The position numbers and the translations under genes are program-made. 57,170 nt of DNA from Capnocytophaga leadbetteri (lineage in GTDB: Bacteria; Bacteroidota; Bacteroidia; Flavobacteriales; Flavobacteriaceae), in contig NZ_QBKG01000014.1 of NCBI RefSeq assembly GCF_003054025.1, positions 1-57,170 of the forward strand, read 5' to 3'. The stretch's first letter is position 1. Every line of letters begins with the position of its first letter. The notes under the pieces are model-generated. The model was not told where the DNA came from. It searched no databases and saw only the letters and a program-made list of their open reading frames with translations. Shown here one piece after another: positions 34,484-43,351 of this stretch.

Positions 34484-35038
34484 ATGAAAAAGATAATCTT
34501 AGCTTCAGGCTCACCGCGGCGTCAGCAGTTTTTGAAAGAATTAGATATACCCTATGAGGTAGTACTCAAACCAGTAGAAGAGACCTATCCCGCTCATTTG
34601 CAGCGCGAGCAAATCACTGATTATTTGGCAGAGCTAAAGGCCACGCCTTTTGCAGGCGAAATACCTCCTAACTGTGTGCTGCTGACCTCTGATACCCTTG
34701 TGTGGCACGAGGGTAAAGCTCTTGGCAAACCCAAAGATGCTGCCGATGCCTTTGCAATGTTGCGTTCGCTCTCAGGTAAGACCCACGAGGTGATTACCTC
34801 GGTGTGTTTTACTACCAATGACGCTCAGGGCACGCATCACTGCGTTACAAAAGTAACTTTTAGAGAGCTTACCGATAAGGAAATAACGCACTATATTGAA
34901 AAATATAAGCCTTTTGATAAAGCAGGCGCTTACGGCATACAAGAATGGATTGGACATATAGGGGTAACCTTTATTGAGGGCTCTTATAACAACGTAATGG
35001 GACTGCCTACGCACCTGATTTGCCAATTTGTCAATTAG
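34484..35038 (+). CDS. maf: Maf family nucleotide pyrophosphatase
   Basis: 184 aa. Opens IILASGSPRRQQFLKEL, the Maf signature, followed by LLTSDTLVWHEGKALGKPKD (active-site Asp) and FDKAGAYGIQEWIG. Hydrolyses non-canonical or dTTP/UTP-type nucleoside triphosphates. It lies 11 bases after mrdA. In many bacteria maf sits beside mre genes, as here. The 3' end contains a TTTGCCAATTTGTCAATTAG stretch of the dispersed AT-rich repeat. Confidence 0.95.
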   Translation: MKKIILASGSPRRQQFLKELDIPYEVVLKPVEETYPAHLQREQITDYLAELKATPFAGEIPPNCVLLTSDTLVWHEGKALGKPKDAADAFAMLRSLSGKTHEVITSVCFTTNDAQGTHHCVTKVTFRELTDKEITHYIEKYKPFDKAGAYGIQEWIGHIGVTFIEGSYNNVMGLPTHLICQFVN

Positions 35039-35067
35039 CAAATTCATAAATTAGTAAATAGAAAAAT

Positions 35068-36291
35068 ATGAAAAAACTTCTTTTAATACTCTTATTTCCT
35101 TGGGCGATGCTGTCGCAGGAGTTGTTAGTAGAGAAAACGCCCCCTGATTATATAAAAACGATTATCTTTAAAGCCGATGGTAATGATAAGAACCAATTTC
35201 CTATTGTGCGCAGCAATGAGTCGTTTAGCTTGCAGTTTGACGACCTCGGAGGGAATGAGGAGACTTACTACTATAAAATTACCCATTGCAATGCCGATTG
35301 GTCTGCTTCTTCTCTGATGAAAAGCGAATACCTAAAAGGGATTGACAATCAGCCGATACAGCCTGAAAGCAACTCTTATGGCACTCTACAGAGCTATTCG
35401 CACTACCGCCTTACTTTCCCTAATGAACTTACCCAACTGACCCTCAGTGGCAACTATATACTCTCTATAACCGACAGCTATGGCACCGAACTCTTTTCGC
35501 GTCGGTTTGTGGTCTATACTCCTCAGGTAAACGTGCCGGCTGAGGTAAAGCGCGCTCGCGACCTAAAGTACTACGACACGCAGCAGGTGGTACAGTTCAC
35601 CATCAATCAGAAAGATTTTAGACTCGACAATCCACAAGTAGCCGTAAAGGTGGCTATATTGCAAAATTACCGTTGGGATACCGCTATCACGGGGCTTAAA
35701 CCGCAATATATCATCGGTAATGAGCTGGTATATCGCTACGACCGCGAGACGGCTTTCTGGGCAGGTAATGAGTATTTCTATTTCGACAGCAAAGATATAC
35801 GCGTAGCGGCTTCGGGTATTGCGCGTTTTACCCGCGATCGCCTTGTGGGTAGTTATCTTTTTACTAATGTCAGTCGCGCCAATAGTGTCTATACTTATTA
35901 CCCCGACATCAATGGCGACTTCCTTATCACTACTGTCAATGGGGCTAACCCTGCCAACGAAGCTGACTATACCCAAGTGCATTTCGCCTTAGAAGGCAAA
36001 TCGACTTTTTGGGGCAAAGAGGTGTATGTATATGGCAAGTTTAGCAACTATGAGCTTCGAGACGAATACAAACTTACCTATGATGAAAAGGACGGTCTTT
36101 TCAAAGGGCAAGTACTACTCAAACAAGGTTTTTACAACTATAAGTTCGCTACCAAAGAGGGGCGCACTATCGACTTCAATGAGATAGGAGGCAACTTCTA
36201 TCAAACCGAAAATACGTATATCATATTAGTATATTATCGCGCTCCTGGTGCTCTCTATGACGAAGTAGTAGGGGTGGGAGCTACTAAATAA
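35068..36291 (+). CDS. type IX secretion system plug protein (DUF5103)
   Basis: 407 aa. Signal peptide (MKKLLLILLFPWAMLSQ), then DUF5103: FPIVRSNESFSLQFDDLGG, YYYKITHCNADWSASSLMKS, LRYYDTQQVVQF-like strand and a C-terminal domain (GKFSNYELRDEYKLTYDEKDG, GFYNYKFATKEGRTIDFNEIGG). In flavobacteria this protein closes the periplasmic side of the SprA translocon. Its position inside the cell-shape operon, between maf and rarA, suggests constant expression. Confidence 0.9.
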   Translation: MKKLLLILLFPWAMLSQELLVEKTPPDYIKTIIFKADGNDKNQFPIVRSNESFSLQFDDLGGNEETYYYKITHCNADWSASSLMKSEYLKGIDNQPIQPESNSYGTLQSYSHYRLTFPNELTQLTLSGNYILSITDSYGTELFSRRFVVYTPQVNVPAEVKRARDLKYYDTQQVVQFTINQKDFRLDNPQVAVKVAILQNYRWDTAITGLKPQYIIGNELVYRYDRETAFWAGNEYFYFDSKDIRVAASGIARFTRDRLVGSYLFTNVSRANSVYTYYPDINGDFLITTVNGANPANEADYTQVHFALEGKSTFWGKEVYVYGKFSNYELRDEYKLTYDEKDGLFKGQVLLKQGFYNYKFATKEGRTIDFNEIGGNFYQTENTYIILVYYRAPGALYDEVVGVGATK

Positions 36292-36302
36292 TTGTTAATC
36301 AG

Positions 36303-37580
36303 ATGACGCCACTTGCAGAACGTATGCGTCCCACTACCCTTGAAGACTATGTGGGACAAGAACATTTGGTAGGCACGAAGGGTGCTTTGCGCCAACAGAT
36401 AGCGCGTGGCTTCTTGCCCTCGCTTATCTTCTGGGGGCCTCCTGGTACCGGCAAAACTACTTTGGCAAACATCATTGCTCATCAGAGTAATCGCACTTTC
36501 TATACCCTCAGTGCTATCAGTTCGGGCATTAAAGAGGTGCGCGAGGTTATTGAGCAAAGCAAACAAAGCGGGGGACTCTTCACCACTCAAAACCCTATTG
36601 TTTTTATAGACGAAATTCACCGTTTCAATAAAACCCAACAAGACTCACTACTGCAGGCGGTAGAAAAAGGCTGGATAACCCTTATTGGGGCTACTACCGA
36701 AAACCCTAGTTTTGAGGTGATTCCTGCGCTGCTATCGCGTTGCCAAGTGTATATACTCAACGCTTTTGAGCGCAAGGATTTAGAGCAATTACTACAAAAT
36801 GCTATCACTAAAGATAGCGTGCTAAAGACCAAAGATATACAGCTAAAAGAAACTGAAGCGCTGCTAAAGCTATCGGGGGGTGACGGGCGCAAGTTGCTCA
36901 ATACCTTTGAACTTATTGTGAATGCTACCCCCGAAGGACAGCCCGTAGTAATAACTAACGATAGTGTGCTACACCTCGTGCAGAAGAATACGGTGCTGTA
37001 TGACAAAACTGGCGAGCAGCATTATGATATTATTTCGGCGTTTATCAAGTCGATACGTGGTAGTGACCCCAATGGGGCGGTCTATTGGTTAGCGCGAATG
37101 ATAGAAGGAGGTGAAGATGTGAAGTTCATTGCGCGGCGTATGCTCATTTTGGCTTCCGAAGATATAGGTAATGCCAATCCTACGGCTATGATTTTGGCTA
37201 ACAATACTTTTCAGGCAGTTACGACCATCGGCTATCCTGAAGCCCGCATTATATTGAGTCAGTGTGCTATTTATTTGGCATCATCGGCTAAGAGCAACGC
37301 TTCGTACAAGGCTATCAACAAGGCACAGCAGGTGGTAAAACAAACAGGCGACCTATCAGTGCCTATACACCTGCGCAATGCACCCACTAAGCTGATGAAA
37401 GAGCTGGGGTATGGCAAAGACTATCAATACGCCCACGACTATGAGGGCAATTTCGCTTTTCAGGATTACCTACCTGACGAATTGCAAGGAGAGACTTTTT
37501 ACGAGCCTTCTGATAACCCTCGCGAAAATGCCCTAAGAGAGTATCTGAAAAAACATTGGGGTAACAGATACGGCTATTAA
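36303..37580 (+). CDS. rarA: replication-associated recombination protein A (AAA ATPase)
   Basis: 425 aa. Start [20 protein letters not shown], Walker [13 protein letters not shown], Walker [16 protein letters not shown], sensor 1 [11 protein letters not shown], and the C-terminal tetramer domain with [20 protein letters not shown]. Acts at stalled replication forks. It lies 11 bases after the plug gene and 22 before uvrB, so DNA-repair genes form the end of the operon. Confidence 0.97.
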   Translation: MTPLAERMRPTTLEDYVGQEHLVGTKGALRQQIARGFLPSLIFWGPPGTGKTTLANIIAHQSNRTFYTLSAISSGIKEVREVIEQSKQSGGLFTTQNPIVFIDEIHRFNKTQQDSLLQAVEKGWITLIGATTENPSFEVIPALLSRCQVYILNAFERKDLEQLLQNAITKDSVLKTKDIQLKETEALLKLSGGDGRKLLNTFELIVNATPEGQPVVITNDSVLHLVQKNTVLYDKTGEQHYDIISAFIKSIRGSDPNGAVYWLARMIEGGEDVKFIARRMLILASEDIGNANPTAMILANNTFQAVTTIGYPEARIILSQCAIYLASSAKSNASYKAINKAQQVVKQTGDLSVPIHLRNAPTKLMKELGYGKDYQYAHDYEGNFAFQDYLPDELQGETFYEPSDNPRENALREYLKKHWGNRYGY

Positions 37581-37602
37581 ATTTAATACCTAACGACTAA
37601 AA

Positions 37603-39603
37603 ATGAAATTCTCTATAGTTTCCGATTTTGCCCCTATGGGCGACCAGCCTCAAGCGATACAACAGCTTGTAGAGGGTATTGAAAAAGACGATAAATACCA
37701 AGTGCTATTGGGCGTTACAGGCTCGGGCAAGACTTTTACTATCGCTAATGTGGTAGAGAAGATACAACGCCCTACCCTCGTATTAGCCCATAATAAAACT
37801 CTTGCTGCCCAACTTTATTCCGAATTTAAGGCTTTCTTCCCTAATAATGCGGTGGAATACTTTGTGTCGTACTACGATTATTACCAGCCCGAAGCCTATA
37901 TTCCTACCACAGGTACTTATATTGAAAAAGACCTTTCTATTAATGATGAAATAGAAAAGCTGCGCCTCAGTACTACCTCTGCCTTACTATCGGGCAGGCG
38001 CGATGTGCTGGTGGTTGCCTCAGTGTCGTGTCTTTACGGTATCGGTAACCCTGTGGAATTTCAGAAGAACGTTATCACTATTAAACGAGGCGATATATTG
38101 CCGCGCACTAAGCTGATGCATCGCCTTGTGCAGAGCCTCTATGCCCGCACTACGGCTGACTTTAGGCACGGTAATTTCCGCATCAAAGGCGATGTGTTAG
38201 ACGTTTTCCCAGGGTATGATGATAACGCCTTTCGCATTCACTTCTTTGGCGATGAGATTGAAGAAATAGAGCAATTCGACCCCACTACCAATCATATATT
38301 AGACCACTACGAGAGCCTCAATATCTACCCTGCTAATATGTTTGTTACCTCGCCGGATATACTTCAGAAGGCGATATGGAACATTCAGCAAGACCTGATG
38401 AAGCAAGTGGAGTTTTTTGAAGCATCGGGTAAAGCTTTGGAAGCGAAACGCCTGAAAGAGCGCACAGAGTTCGACCTTGAGATGATACGCGAACTGGGCT
38501 ATTGCTCAGGTATTGAGAACTACTCGCGCTACTTAGACGGTCGTGAGGCAGGTACACGTCCGTTCTGTCTTATCGACTACTTTCCTGATGATTTTCTGAT
38601 GGTAATAGACGAAAGTCACGTTACGATGCCCCAAGTGCACGCTATGTATGGGGGCGACCGCAGTAGGAAGGAAAACTTGGTAGAATACGGCTTTAGGTTG
38701 CCCGCAGCTATGGACAACCGTCCGCTGAAGTTCGAGGAGTTTGAAGCCCTTCAAAACCAAGTGATATACGTGAGTGCCACCCCTGCCGACTACGAGCTAC
38801 AAAAAGCGCAAGGGGTGTATGTAGAACAAGTGATACGCCCTACAGGGCTGCTCGACCCCGAGATAGAAGTCCGCCCAAGCCAGAATCAGATAGACGACCT
38901 TGTGGAAGAAATACAAGTGCGTGTAGAGAAAGACGAGCGCATACTCGTAACGACCCTTACCAAGCGTATGGCTGAGGAACTCACCAAATACCTTACTCGT
39001 ATAGGGGTGCGCTGCCGTTATATACACAGCGATGTCGATACTTTGGAGCGCGTAGAGATTATGCAAGACCTCCGCAAAGGGCTTTTTGATGTGCTCATAG
39101 GGGTAAACCTCCTCCGCGAGGGGTTAGACTTGCCTGAAGTGTCGCTTGTGGCTATTCTCGATGCCGATAAAGAGGGCTTTCTGCGCTCTACGCGTTCGCT
39201 TACCCAAACCGTAGGACGGGCAGCGCGCAACGTAAATGGCAAGGCTATAATGTATGCCGACAAGATAACCGACAGTATGCAGCGCACTATTGACGACACT
39301 AACTATCGCCGTGAAAAGCAAATGAACTACAACAAAGCACACGGCATCACACCACAGCCGCTGCACAAGAAGATAGAGAACAGCCTTAGCAAGAGTCCCA
39401 TTACCGAGTTTCATTACGACCCTTCGTTTGCTCATAGGCAAGCGGCTGAAGCTCAGGCAGTATATATGACAGCCAAAGAGATAGAGAAGAAAATTAAGGA
39501 GACTCGCAAACTTATGGAGACCGCCGCTAAAGACCTCGATTTTCTGAAAGCTGCCCAATACCGCGATGAAATTGCCCGACTAAATGAATTGCTGAAACAG
39601 TAG
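37603..39603 (+). CDS. uvrB: excinuclease ABC subunit B
   Basis: 666 aa. Nucleotide excision repair helicase-like subunit. N-terminus FSIVSDFAPMGDQPQAI, Walker A LGVTGSGKTFTIANV, beta-hairpin region YYDYYQPEAYIPTTGTYIEK, DESHVTMPQ (Walker B), helicase motif VGRAARNVNGK and a C-terminal UVR motif (DFLKAAQYRDEIARLNELL). Last gene of the mreB-uvrB operon, followed by the terminator at 39746. Confidence 0.98.
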   Translation: MKFSIVSDFAPMGDQPQAIQQLVEGIEKDDKYQVLLGVTGSGKTFTIANVVEKIQRPTLVLAHNKTLAAQLYSEFKAFFPNNAVEYFVSYYDYYQPEAYIPTTGTYIEKDLSINDEIEKLRLSTTSALLSGRRDVLVVASVSCLYGIGNPVEFQKNVITIKRGDILPRTKLMHRLVQSLYARTTADFRHGNFRIKGDVLDVFPGYDDNAFRIHFFGDEIEEIEQFDPTTNHILDHYESLNIYPANMFVTSPDILQKAIWNIQQDLMKQVEFFEASGKALEAKRLKERTEFDLEMIRELGYCSGIENYSRYLDGREAGTRPFCLIDYFPDDFLMVIDESHVTMPQVHAMYGGDRSRKENLVEYGFRLPAAMDNRPLKFEEFEALQNQVIYVSATPADYELQKAQGVYVEQVIRPTGLLDPEIEVRPSQNQIDDLVEEIQVRVEKDERILVTTLTKRMAEELTKYLTRIGVRCRYIHSDVDTLERVEIMQDLRKGLFDVLIGVNLLREGLDLPEVSLVAILDADKEGFLRSTRSLTQTVGRAARNVNGKAIMYADKITDSMQRTIDDTNYRREKQMNYNKAHGITPQPLHKKIENSLSKSPITEFHYDPSFAHRQAAEAQAVYMTAKEIEKKIKETRKLMETAAKDLDFLKAAQYRDEIARLNELLKQ

Positions 39604-39745
39604 AAAGCGCTTCGTAGGAGGTAGCCCTTGAGTAATAAAACCTCCCCCTTGCCCCCTCCAAAGGGGAATAGGTACTTACGACTTTTAGTGTTTAGTTATA
39701 AGGTTTAAGGTATCACAAACCTTATATAAACTTGCGTTAATAGAT

Positions 39746-39783
39746 AAAAAAGCACCGCTTAGTATCTAAGCGGTGCTTTTTTT
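39746..39783. terminator. bidirectional terminator
   Basis: AAAAAAGCACCGCTTA-gtatc-TAAGCGGTGCTTTTTTT. It can end the uvrB operon on the plus strand and the structured RNA on the minus strand. The same core (AAGCACCGCTTA) is used at 45535. Confidence 0.93.
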
Positions 39784-40028
39784 GTTAAAGTTTTCTAATC
39801 TTTTAGATAAACTTCTTATCTTTGCAACGTTATTGAAAGTCAATAATGCCTATGCAAAGAGGGCAAGTTCTTTGAAATTATTTTAAGAGATTAACTTAGT
39901 AATCCAAATTAAGTTTAAATCCTTTGAAATGCTTATTAGCTTTTCACTAAAGAAAATGCTAAGAAAGTTATTTTAGGGGTTAGGCAGGGGGTTGCAGCCC
40001 TCTGCCTACATCTCTTAAAAAGATTTTA
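39746..40028 (-). ncRNA. candidate structured RNA, about 280 nt
   Basis: A perfect promoter on the minus strand (40035-40064) and the terminator at 39746 frame ~280 bases without an ORF. An 11-bp stem closes the 5' part: TTTTAAGAGAT (40020-40010) with ATCTCTTAAAA (39891-39881). Inside are three hairpins: TAGGCAGAGGG/CCCCCTGCCTA (40008-39981), TTAGC-atTTTC/GAAAA-GCTAA (39962-39936) and TTAAACTTA/TAAGTTAA (39918-39891). A fourth, CTTTGCA...TTATTGA/TCAATAA...TGCAAAG, lies at 39859-39819. This multibranch shape resembles a regulatory or housekeeping RNA. Known flavobacterial classes such as 6S-Flavo should be tested; I do not recognise tmRNA, RNase P or SRP cores. Confidence 0.58.
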
Positions 40029-40034
40029 CAAGTG

Positions 40035-40064
40035 CAAAGATACTACTTTTTCTGAAATAAACAA
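40035..40064 (-). promoter_or_regulatory. promoter of the structured RNA
   Basis: Minus strand TTG (40064-40062), exactly 19 bases, TATCTTTG (40042-40035). It stands just downstream of the regulator gene that ends at 40084. Confidence 0.82.
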
Positions 40065-40083
40065 CTGTCTATTACAATTTCAT

Positions 40084-40740
40084 CTAACTAAATCTTTCAA
40101 TTAAGCTTTCTACTATTCCATAATTTAGCTTCTTCCCTAAACTATAAAGATGTTCTTTGATAGCTCTTCGCTCAGAGAACTTCTGCTTCTCGGTTCGCTT
40201 TAGCGCTATAAGCCACTGCTGTATTTCTTCATAATGTTGCGTCTTCCAATGCGGTTGTCGTTTCGATTCTAAAAGTGGAATACTCTCATCAAAAAGGTGC
40301 ATCATCTCTACAGTCTGTGCGGCAAAATTAGTGTCGCGTTCGTATACAAAGTTCTTCGACTGATGTTCTACGGGGTCTTTCGTTAGGAAAAGTTCCTCGC
40401 TAAAAGTACTGTAAATCTCTATAGCAAAATCTATTTTTCCCATCCATATAAGGGCATTGCAGAGCTTAGATACTAATATGTCGGGCGTCTGAAAGTACTC
40501 GCCAAATACGTATAACGGCTTAGCACGTAAGTTGCGGTTTAGCGCGGCTTCGGCTACCCTAATAGCCTCTTGCTCATTGCCTTGTAGATATGCTTGTGCT
40601 ACCTTAGCAATAGTATAGCGCGTTTCGGGGTAATGAAAGAAACTGTCGGGGTAGTCTCGATATATCGAATCTATGTATTTATCGGCGTTTTTGACGTATT
40701 TCTCTACTGCGGTGAGGGTTTCTCCTCCCCCCCCCCCCCG
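40084..40740 (-). CDS. C-terminal part of the phase-variable regulator (TPR-like), out of frame
   Basis: The open frame runs to 40878, but the region before the poly-G tract (MVPLLRPNGTAQLC...) duplicates in another frame DNA that codes for the upstream part, so only the portion after the tract (ETLTAVEKYVKNADKYIDSI onward, ~215 aa) is natural. It is helical and TPR-like (RYTIAKVAQAYLQGNEQEAIRVAEAAL, ALIWMGKIDFAIEIY). It would join the 40704-41315 frame if the 13-G run held 11 or 14 G. As read here the protein is split. Confidence 0.78.
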   Translation of the reverse strand, partial: RGGGGGETLTAVEKYVKNADKYIDSIYRDYPDSFFHYPETRYTIAKVAQAYLQGNEQEAIRVAEAALNRNLRAKPLYVFGEYFQTPDILVSKLCNALIWMGKIDFAIEIYSTFSEELFLTKDPVEHQSKNFVYERDTNFAAQTVEMMHLFDESIPLLESKRQPHWKTQHYEEIQQWLIALKRTEKQKFSERRAIKEHLYSLGKKLNYGIVESLIERFS

Positions 40741-41315
40741 TTTGCGGCGCAAAACGCCCCATATGCAAGGAAAGAGTTCTGACAAACGCGTAAGTGCTCT
40801 AAAGGCTCCGTAGCTAAGTAGGCTTCGATAAGCTGGACATAGCTGCGCTGTGCCATTTGGTCGTAGTAAGGGAACCACGGGTAGAGCGATTGGGTGATAA
40901 CGGGATAGTCTTTATAACGCTCTAAAAAAGTGTGGGCATAAGGTAGGTCTTTGATGATAAGTTCGGCATATGCCTCGTGGGTGTCGCGCAGCTTGGGGTC
41001 GAAGAAAGCAGCCCCAGAGTAGGCAACGGTATCGTAGAAAGCGTTGATAAGCTGGTGTACATTCACCTTAGGGGTATCGGGTTGGGCACAAAAACTCTCC
41101 CAGTCGGCAAAACCTATGTATTGGCAAATTAGGTTGAGGCTTGCGGCGCTCAGCTGTTTGTCCTTATCGATTTTGCCATAAAAACGGCGTAGCGTTTGGG
41201 TAGAGAGGTGTATTTTTTCGGCTAATAGTTCAAAATCGAACATTGAGGTAACGGTGCGCCCAAAAGTGCGATTTACTTCTGTTTGTAGTCGTATAATATG
41301 CTCTTGGTAATTCAT
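40704..41315 (-). CDS. N-terminal part of the phase-variable regulator
   Basis: 203 aa as read, ending 13 codons after the poly-G tract (GGGGEEKPSPQ). The first ~80 residues (FDFELLAEKIHLSTQTLRRF, then LSAASLNLICQYIGFADWESF) match a helix-turn-helix-like domain common at the N-terminus of Bacteroidota proteins. The following helical region ends at AYGAFCAAN, where the G run begins. With 11 or 14 G the frame continues into the TPR-like part for a ~410-aa protein. In the G13 state a truncated protein is made, with the DNA-binding-like part but no TPR part. No clear promoter element was found upstream. Confidence 0.8.
   Translation of the reverse strand: MNYQEHIIRLQTEVNRTFGRTVTSMFDFELLAEKIHLSTQTLRRFYGKIDKDKQLSAASLNLICQYIGFADWESFCAQPDTPKVNVHQLINAFYDTVAYSGAAFFDPKLRDTHEAYAELIIKDLPYAHTFLERYKDYPVITQSLYPWFPYYDQMAQRSYVQLIEAYLATEPLEHLRVCQNSFLAYGAFCAANGGGGEEKPSPQ
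40727..40739. repeat. homopolymer of 13 C (poly-G in the coding strand)
   Basis: Thirteen consecutive C on plus, inside the regulator gene at the exact point where its two open frames meet. This is the classic form of a slippage switch. Homopolymers are also prone to sequencing error. Confidence 0.9.
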
Positions 41316-41551
41316 TTTGATAGGATATTTTTCTGATTTTTATATGATGATTAGATGTTCATCTTTTGCTTATCCTTCGCTCAACCTTCGCTCATCCTAT
41401 AGTGTTCTTATATCTAATGTAAAGGGAAGGGGTAAGAGAAAAAATTTCTGGGCAGCAAAAATATAATAAAAACTTTATTTGTACAAATTTGGACAAAACT
41501 TTTACACTTCAATTGGAAAATATTGGACTTTTATATTTTTTGGGGAGGGTG
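41316..41551. other. intergenic region upstream of two divergent genes
   Basis: No ORF. It holds TTCGCT-type repeat units (41370-41400: CCTTCGCTCAACCTTCGCTC) and AT-rich sequence. It must contain the minus-strand promoter of the phase-variable regulator, but none fits the consensus well. Confidence 0.5.
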
Positions 41552-41559
41552 TAGATTTG
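41552..41559 (+). promoter_or_regulatory. promoter (-7) of the PorT-like barrel gene
   Basis: TAGATTTG fits TAnnTTTG, 80 bases before the ATG. No TTG at the right distance upstream. Confidence 0.5.
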
Positions 41560-41638
41560 CGGCAAAATTTCTATAAAAATAATGTTTAGCAAGGTACTTT
41601 TTAAAAATAATATTTTTAACTAATTTATAGCATTTCGA

Positions 41639-42298
41639 ATGAAAAGAATTATTACAACCGTAGCAGTTGCTATTGCAACTATTGGTGCTGTTAGTGCTCA
41701 AGAAATAAAATTTGGAGCTAAAGCAGGTCTTAATCTCTCTACTGTTTCTATTTCTGAACAGAGTATGACGAGAGCAGGTTTTACCACTACTACTAAACAA
41801 ACAACAGGTTTCAGACCCAGTTTTCATATTGGGGCATTTGCTGAATACGGCTTTACTGATAAACTGTTTGTAGAAGCAGGGATAGCTTATTCATCACAAG
41901 GGGCTACCTTGGAAAAAACAGAAAGTAAGACTATAAACAATGCTACTAAAGTGGTAGTAGATGAGCGTACTACAGAATCTAAAGATACTTCTCTTATTTT
42001 AAACTTTCTAAATGTACCTATTTGGCTGAAGTATGATATAGCAGGTTTCCGCCCTAAAGTAGGGGTAAATTTAGGTTATTTAGCAAATGTTAAGTCTAAA
42101 GTAGGAAGTCAGACAGAAAAATTAGAAGCTAACAAACGTTTTGATTTTGGCGTAGGTGTAGGAGCTGAATACAATTTGCCAATGGGACTATTTGTAGATG
42201 CTGACTTTGTATTAGGCTTGGGTAATATGGCAGATAAGGACATCGATACTACTGTAAAAAACCGCGCTATACAAATAGGAGTAGATTATAAATTTTAA
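41639..42298 (+). CDS. outer-membrane beta-barrel protein (PorT/OmpA-barrel type)
   Basis: 219 aa. Signal peptide MKRIITTVAVAIATIGAVSAQ, then an eight-strand-type barrel: FGAKAGLNLSTVS, SFHIGAFAEYGFTDKLFVEAG, LNFLNVPIWLKYDI, PKVGVNLGYLANVK, DFGVGVGAEYNLPMGLFVDA and the last strand IQIGVDYKF. This is the common outer-membrane beta-barrel family of Bacteroidota (PorT-like). Specific role unknown. It is followed by a long inverted-repeat terminator. Confidence 0.88.
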   Translation: MKRIITTVAVAIATIGAVSAQEIKFGAKAGLNLSTVSISEQSMTRAGFTTTTKQTTGFRPSFHIGAFAEYGFTDKLFVEAGIAYSSQGATLEKTESKTINNATKVVVDERTTESKDTSLILNFLNVPIWLKYDIAGFRPKVGVNLGYLANVKSKVGSQTEKLEANKRFDFGVGVGAEYNLPMGLFVDADFVLGLGNMADKDIDTTVKNRAIQIGVDYKF

Positions 42299-42304
42299 TC
42301 AATA

Positions 42305-42379
42305 AAAAAGACTGTGGTAGATTTTTGTTAAAAAGATGTTTAAAAAGTACCTTAACAAAAAAATACCACAGTCTTTTTA
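42305..42379 (+). terminator. long two-part inverted-repeat terminator
   Basis: Outer arms AAAAAGACTGTGGTA and TACCACAGTCTTTTT, inner arms TTTTTGTTAA and TTAACAAAAA, separated by a small internal loop, with a ~17-base apical loop. The whole stem is ~25 bp. Confidence 0.88.
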
Positions 42380-42397
42380 TCTATAACTAAAAAAAGA

Positions 42398-43303
42398 ATG
42401 ATTATGAAAGAAGACACATCAAAAACAAAGCAAATAGCACAAAAAGTAATTTATGCAGTTTTTGAAATTCTAAAAAAAGAACCAGAAGGATTGCCTAAAA
42501 AAGATTTACTCAGTAGGGTAGCTCCTATTTTTTCTTCAGATGAGTATTCTAATAGTTTTCTTGAGAAATCAGGAGCACGTCGATGGGAGACGATACTTAA
42601 CTTCTATAGCATTAACTGTACTAAAGCAGGTTTTCTACTTAAAGAATCAGGAGTTTGGAGTTTGACTCAAGAAGGAGAAGAGGCTATGAAGAAAGGAGCT
42701 GAAAAGCTGCTACTAGTTATTAAACAAAAATATAAAGAATGGCAATCTTCAGATAATGCCGAAGCTGAAGTGGAAGAGCCTAATGCTGAGGTTAATTCGC
42801 AAGCACAATTAGCCATTTTAGAAACCTTTAAAGATAAGGCTTTAGAAGGTATAAATACTTTTATTAGAGCTAAAAACCCTTATGAATTTCAAAATTTAGT
42901 AGCTACACTACTAAAAGCTATGGGCTATTATATAGCAGAAGTGGCAAAGAAAGGTAAAGATGGGGGTGTTGATATTATAGCCTATAAAGACCCGCTGGGG
43001 GTAGAAGCTCCGCGTATTATTGTACAAGTAAAACATTACGCTGATGATAATAAAGTTTCAGCTCCAGCTGTACAACAATTGGCAGGAGCTCTGAAAAGGA
43101 GTACAGATATTGGCATTTTTGTAACTTCAAGTTCTTTTACCTCTGATACAAAACTTGAGGCGCATAATAATACTAAGCATATACAGCTTATAGACTTTAC
43201 TAAGTTTGTAGAACTATGGAAAACGTATTACGGCAACTTATCATTAGAAGATAGAAAGCTACTACCTTTACACCCTATATACTTTTTAGGCACAAACGAA
43301 TAA
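42398..43303 (+). CDS. mrr: Mrr-type restriction endonuclease
   Basis: 301 aa. N-terminal ~100 residues are the Mrr winged-helix domain (LPKKDLLSRVAPIF, GARRWETILNFYSINCTKAGFLL). Then an acidic linker (NAEAEVEEPNAEV), then the Mrr catalytic domain (~155-275): NPYEFQNLVATLLKAMGY, GKDGGVDIIAYKD with Asp192, and IIVQVKHY with Gln210-x-Lys212, the PD-(D/E)xK variant of this family. Mrr proteins cut methylated DNA. A type IIG-like methyltransferase is also in the window, 39 kb away. It stands alone between a barrel gene and a lipoprotein gene. Confidence 0.92.
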   Translation: MIMKEDTSKTKQIAQKVIYAVFEILKKEPEGLPKKDLLSRVAPIFSSDEYSNSFLEKSGARRWETILNFYSINCTKAGFLLKESGVWSLTQEGEEAMKKGAEKLLLVIKQKYKEWQSSDNAEAEVEEPNAEVNSQAQLAILETFKDKALEGINTFIRAKNPYEFQNLVATLLKAMGYYIAEVAKKGKDGGVDIIAYKDPLGVEAPRIIVQVKHYADDNKVSAPAVQQLAGALKRSTDIGIFVTSSSFTSDTKLEAHNNTKHIQLIDFTKFVELWKTYYGNLSLEDRKLLPLHPIYFLGTNE

Positions 43304-43351
43304 ATAATATTATAGAAAAATCATAACTGATATTAATTTTTATCTAAACAA

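Noticed and set aside
39817-39824. Plus-strand TATCTTTG as promoter of the structured RNA
   Set aside because: No TTG stands at -33, and the element is part of the CTTTGCA/TGCAAAG stem; the minus-strand promoter at 40035-40064 is far better.
40084-40878. Separate 264-aa gene starting at 40878
   Set aside because: Its first ~50 residues come from a shadow frame of the upstream half; only the part after the poly-G tract is natural.
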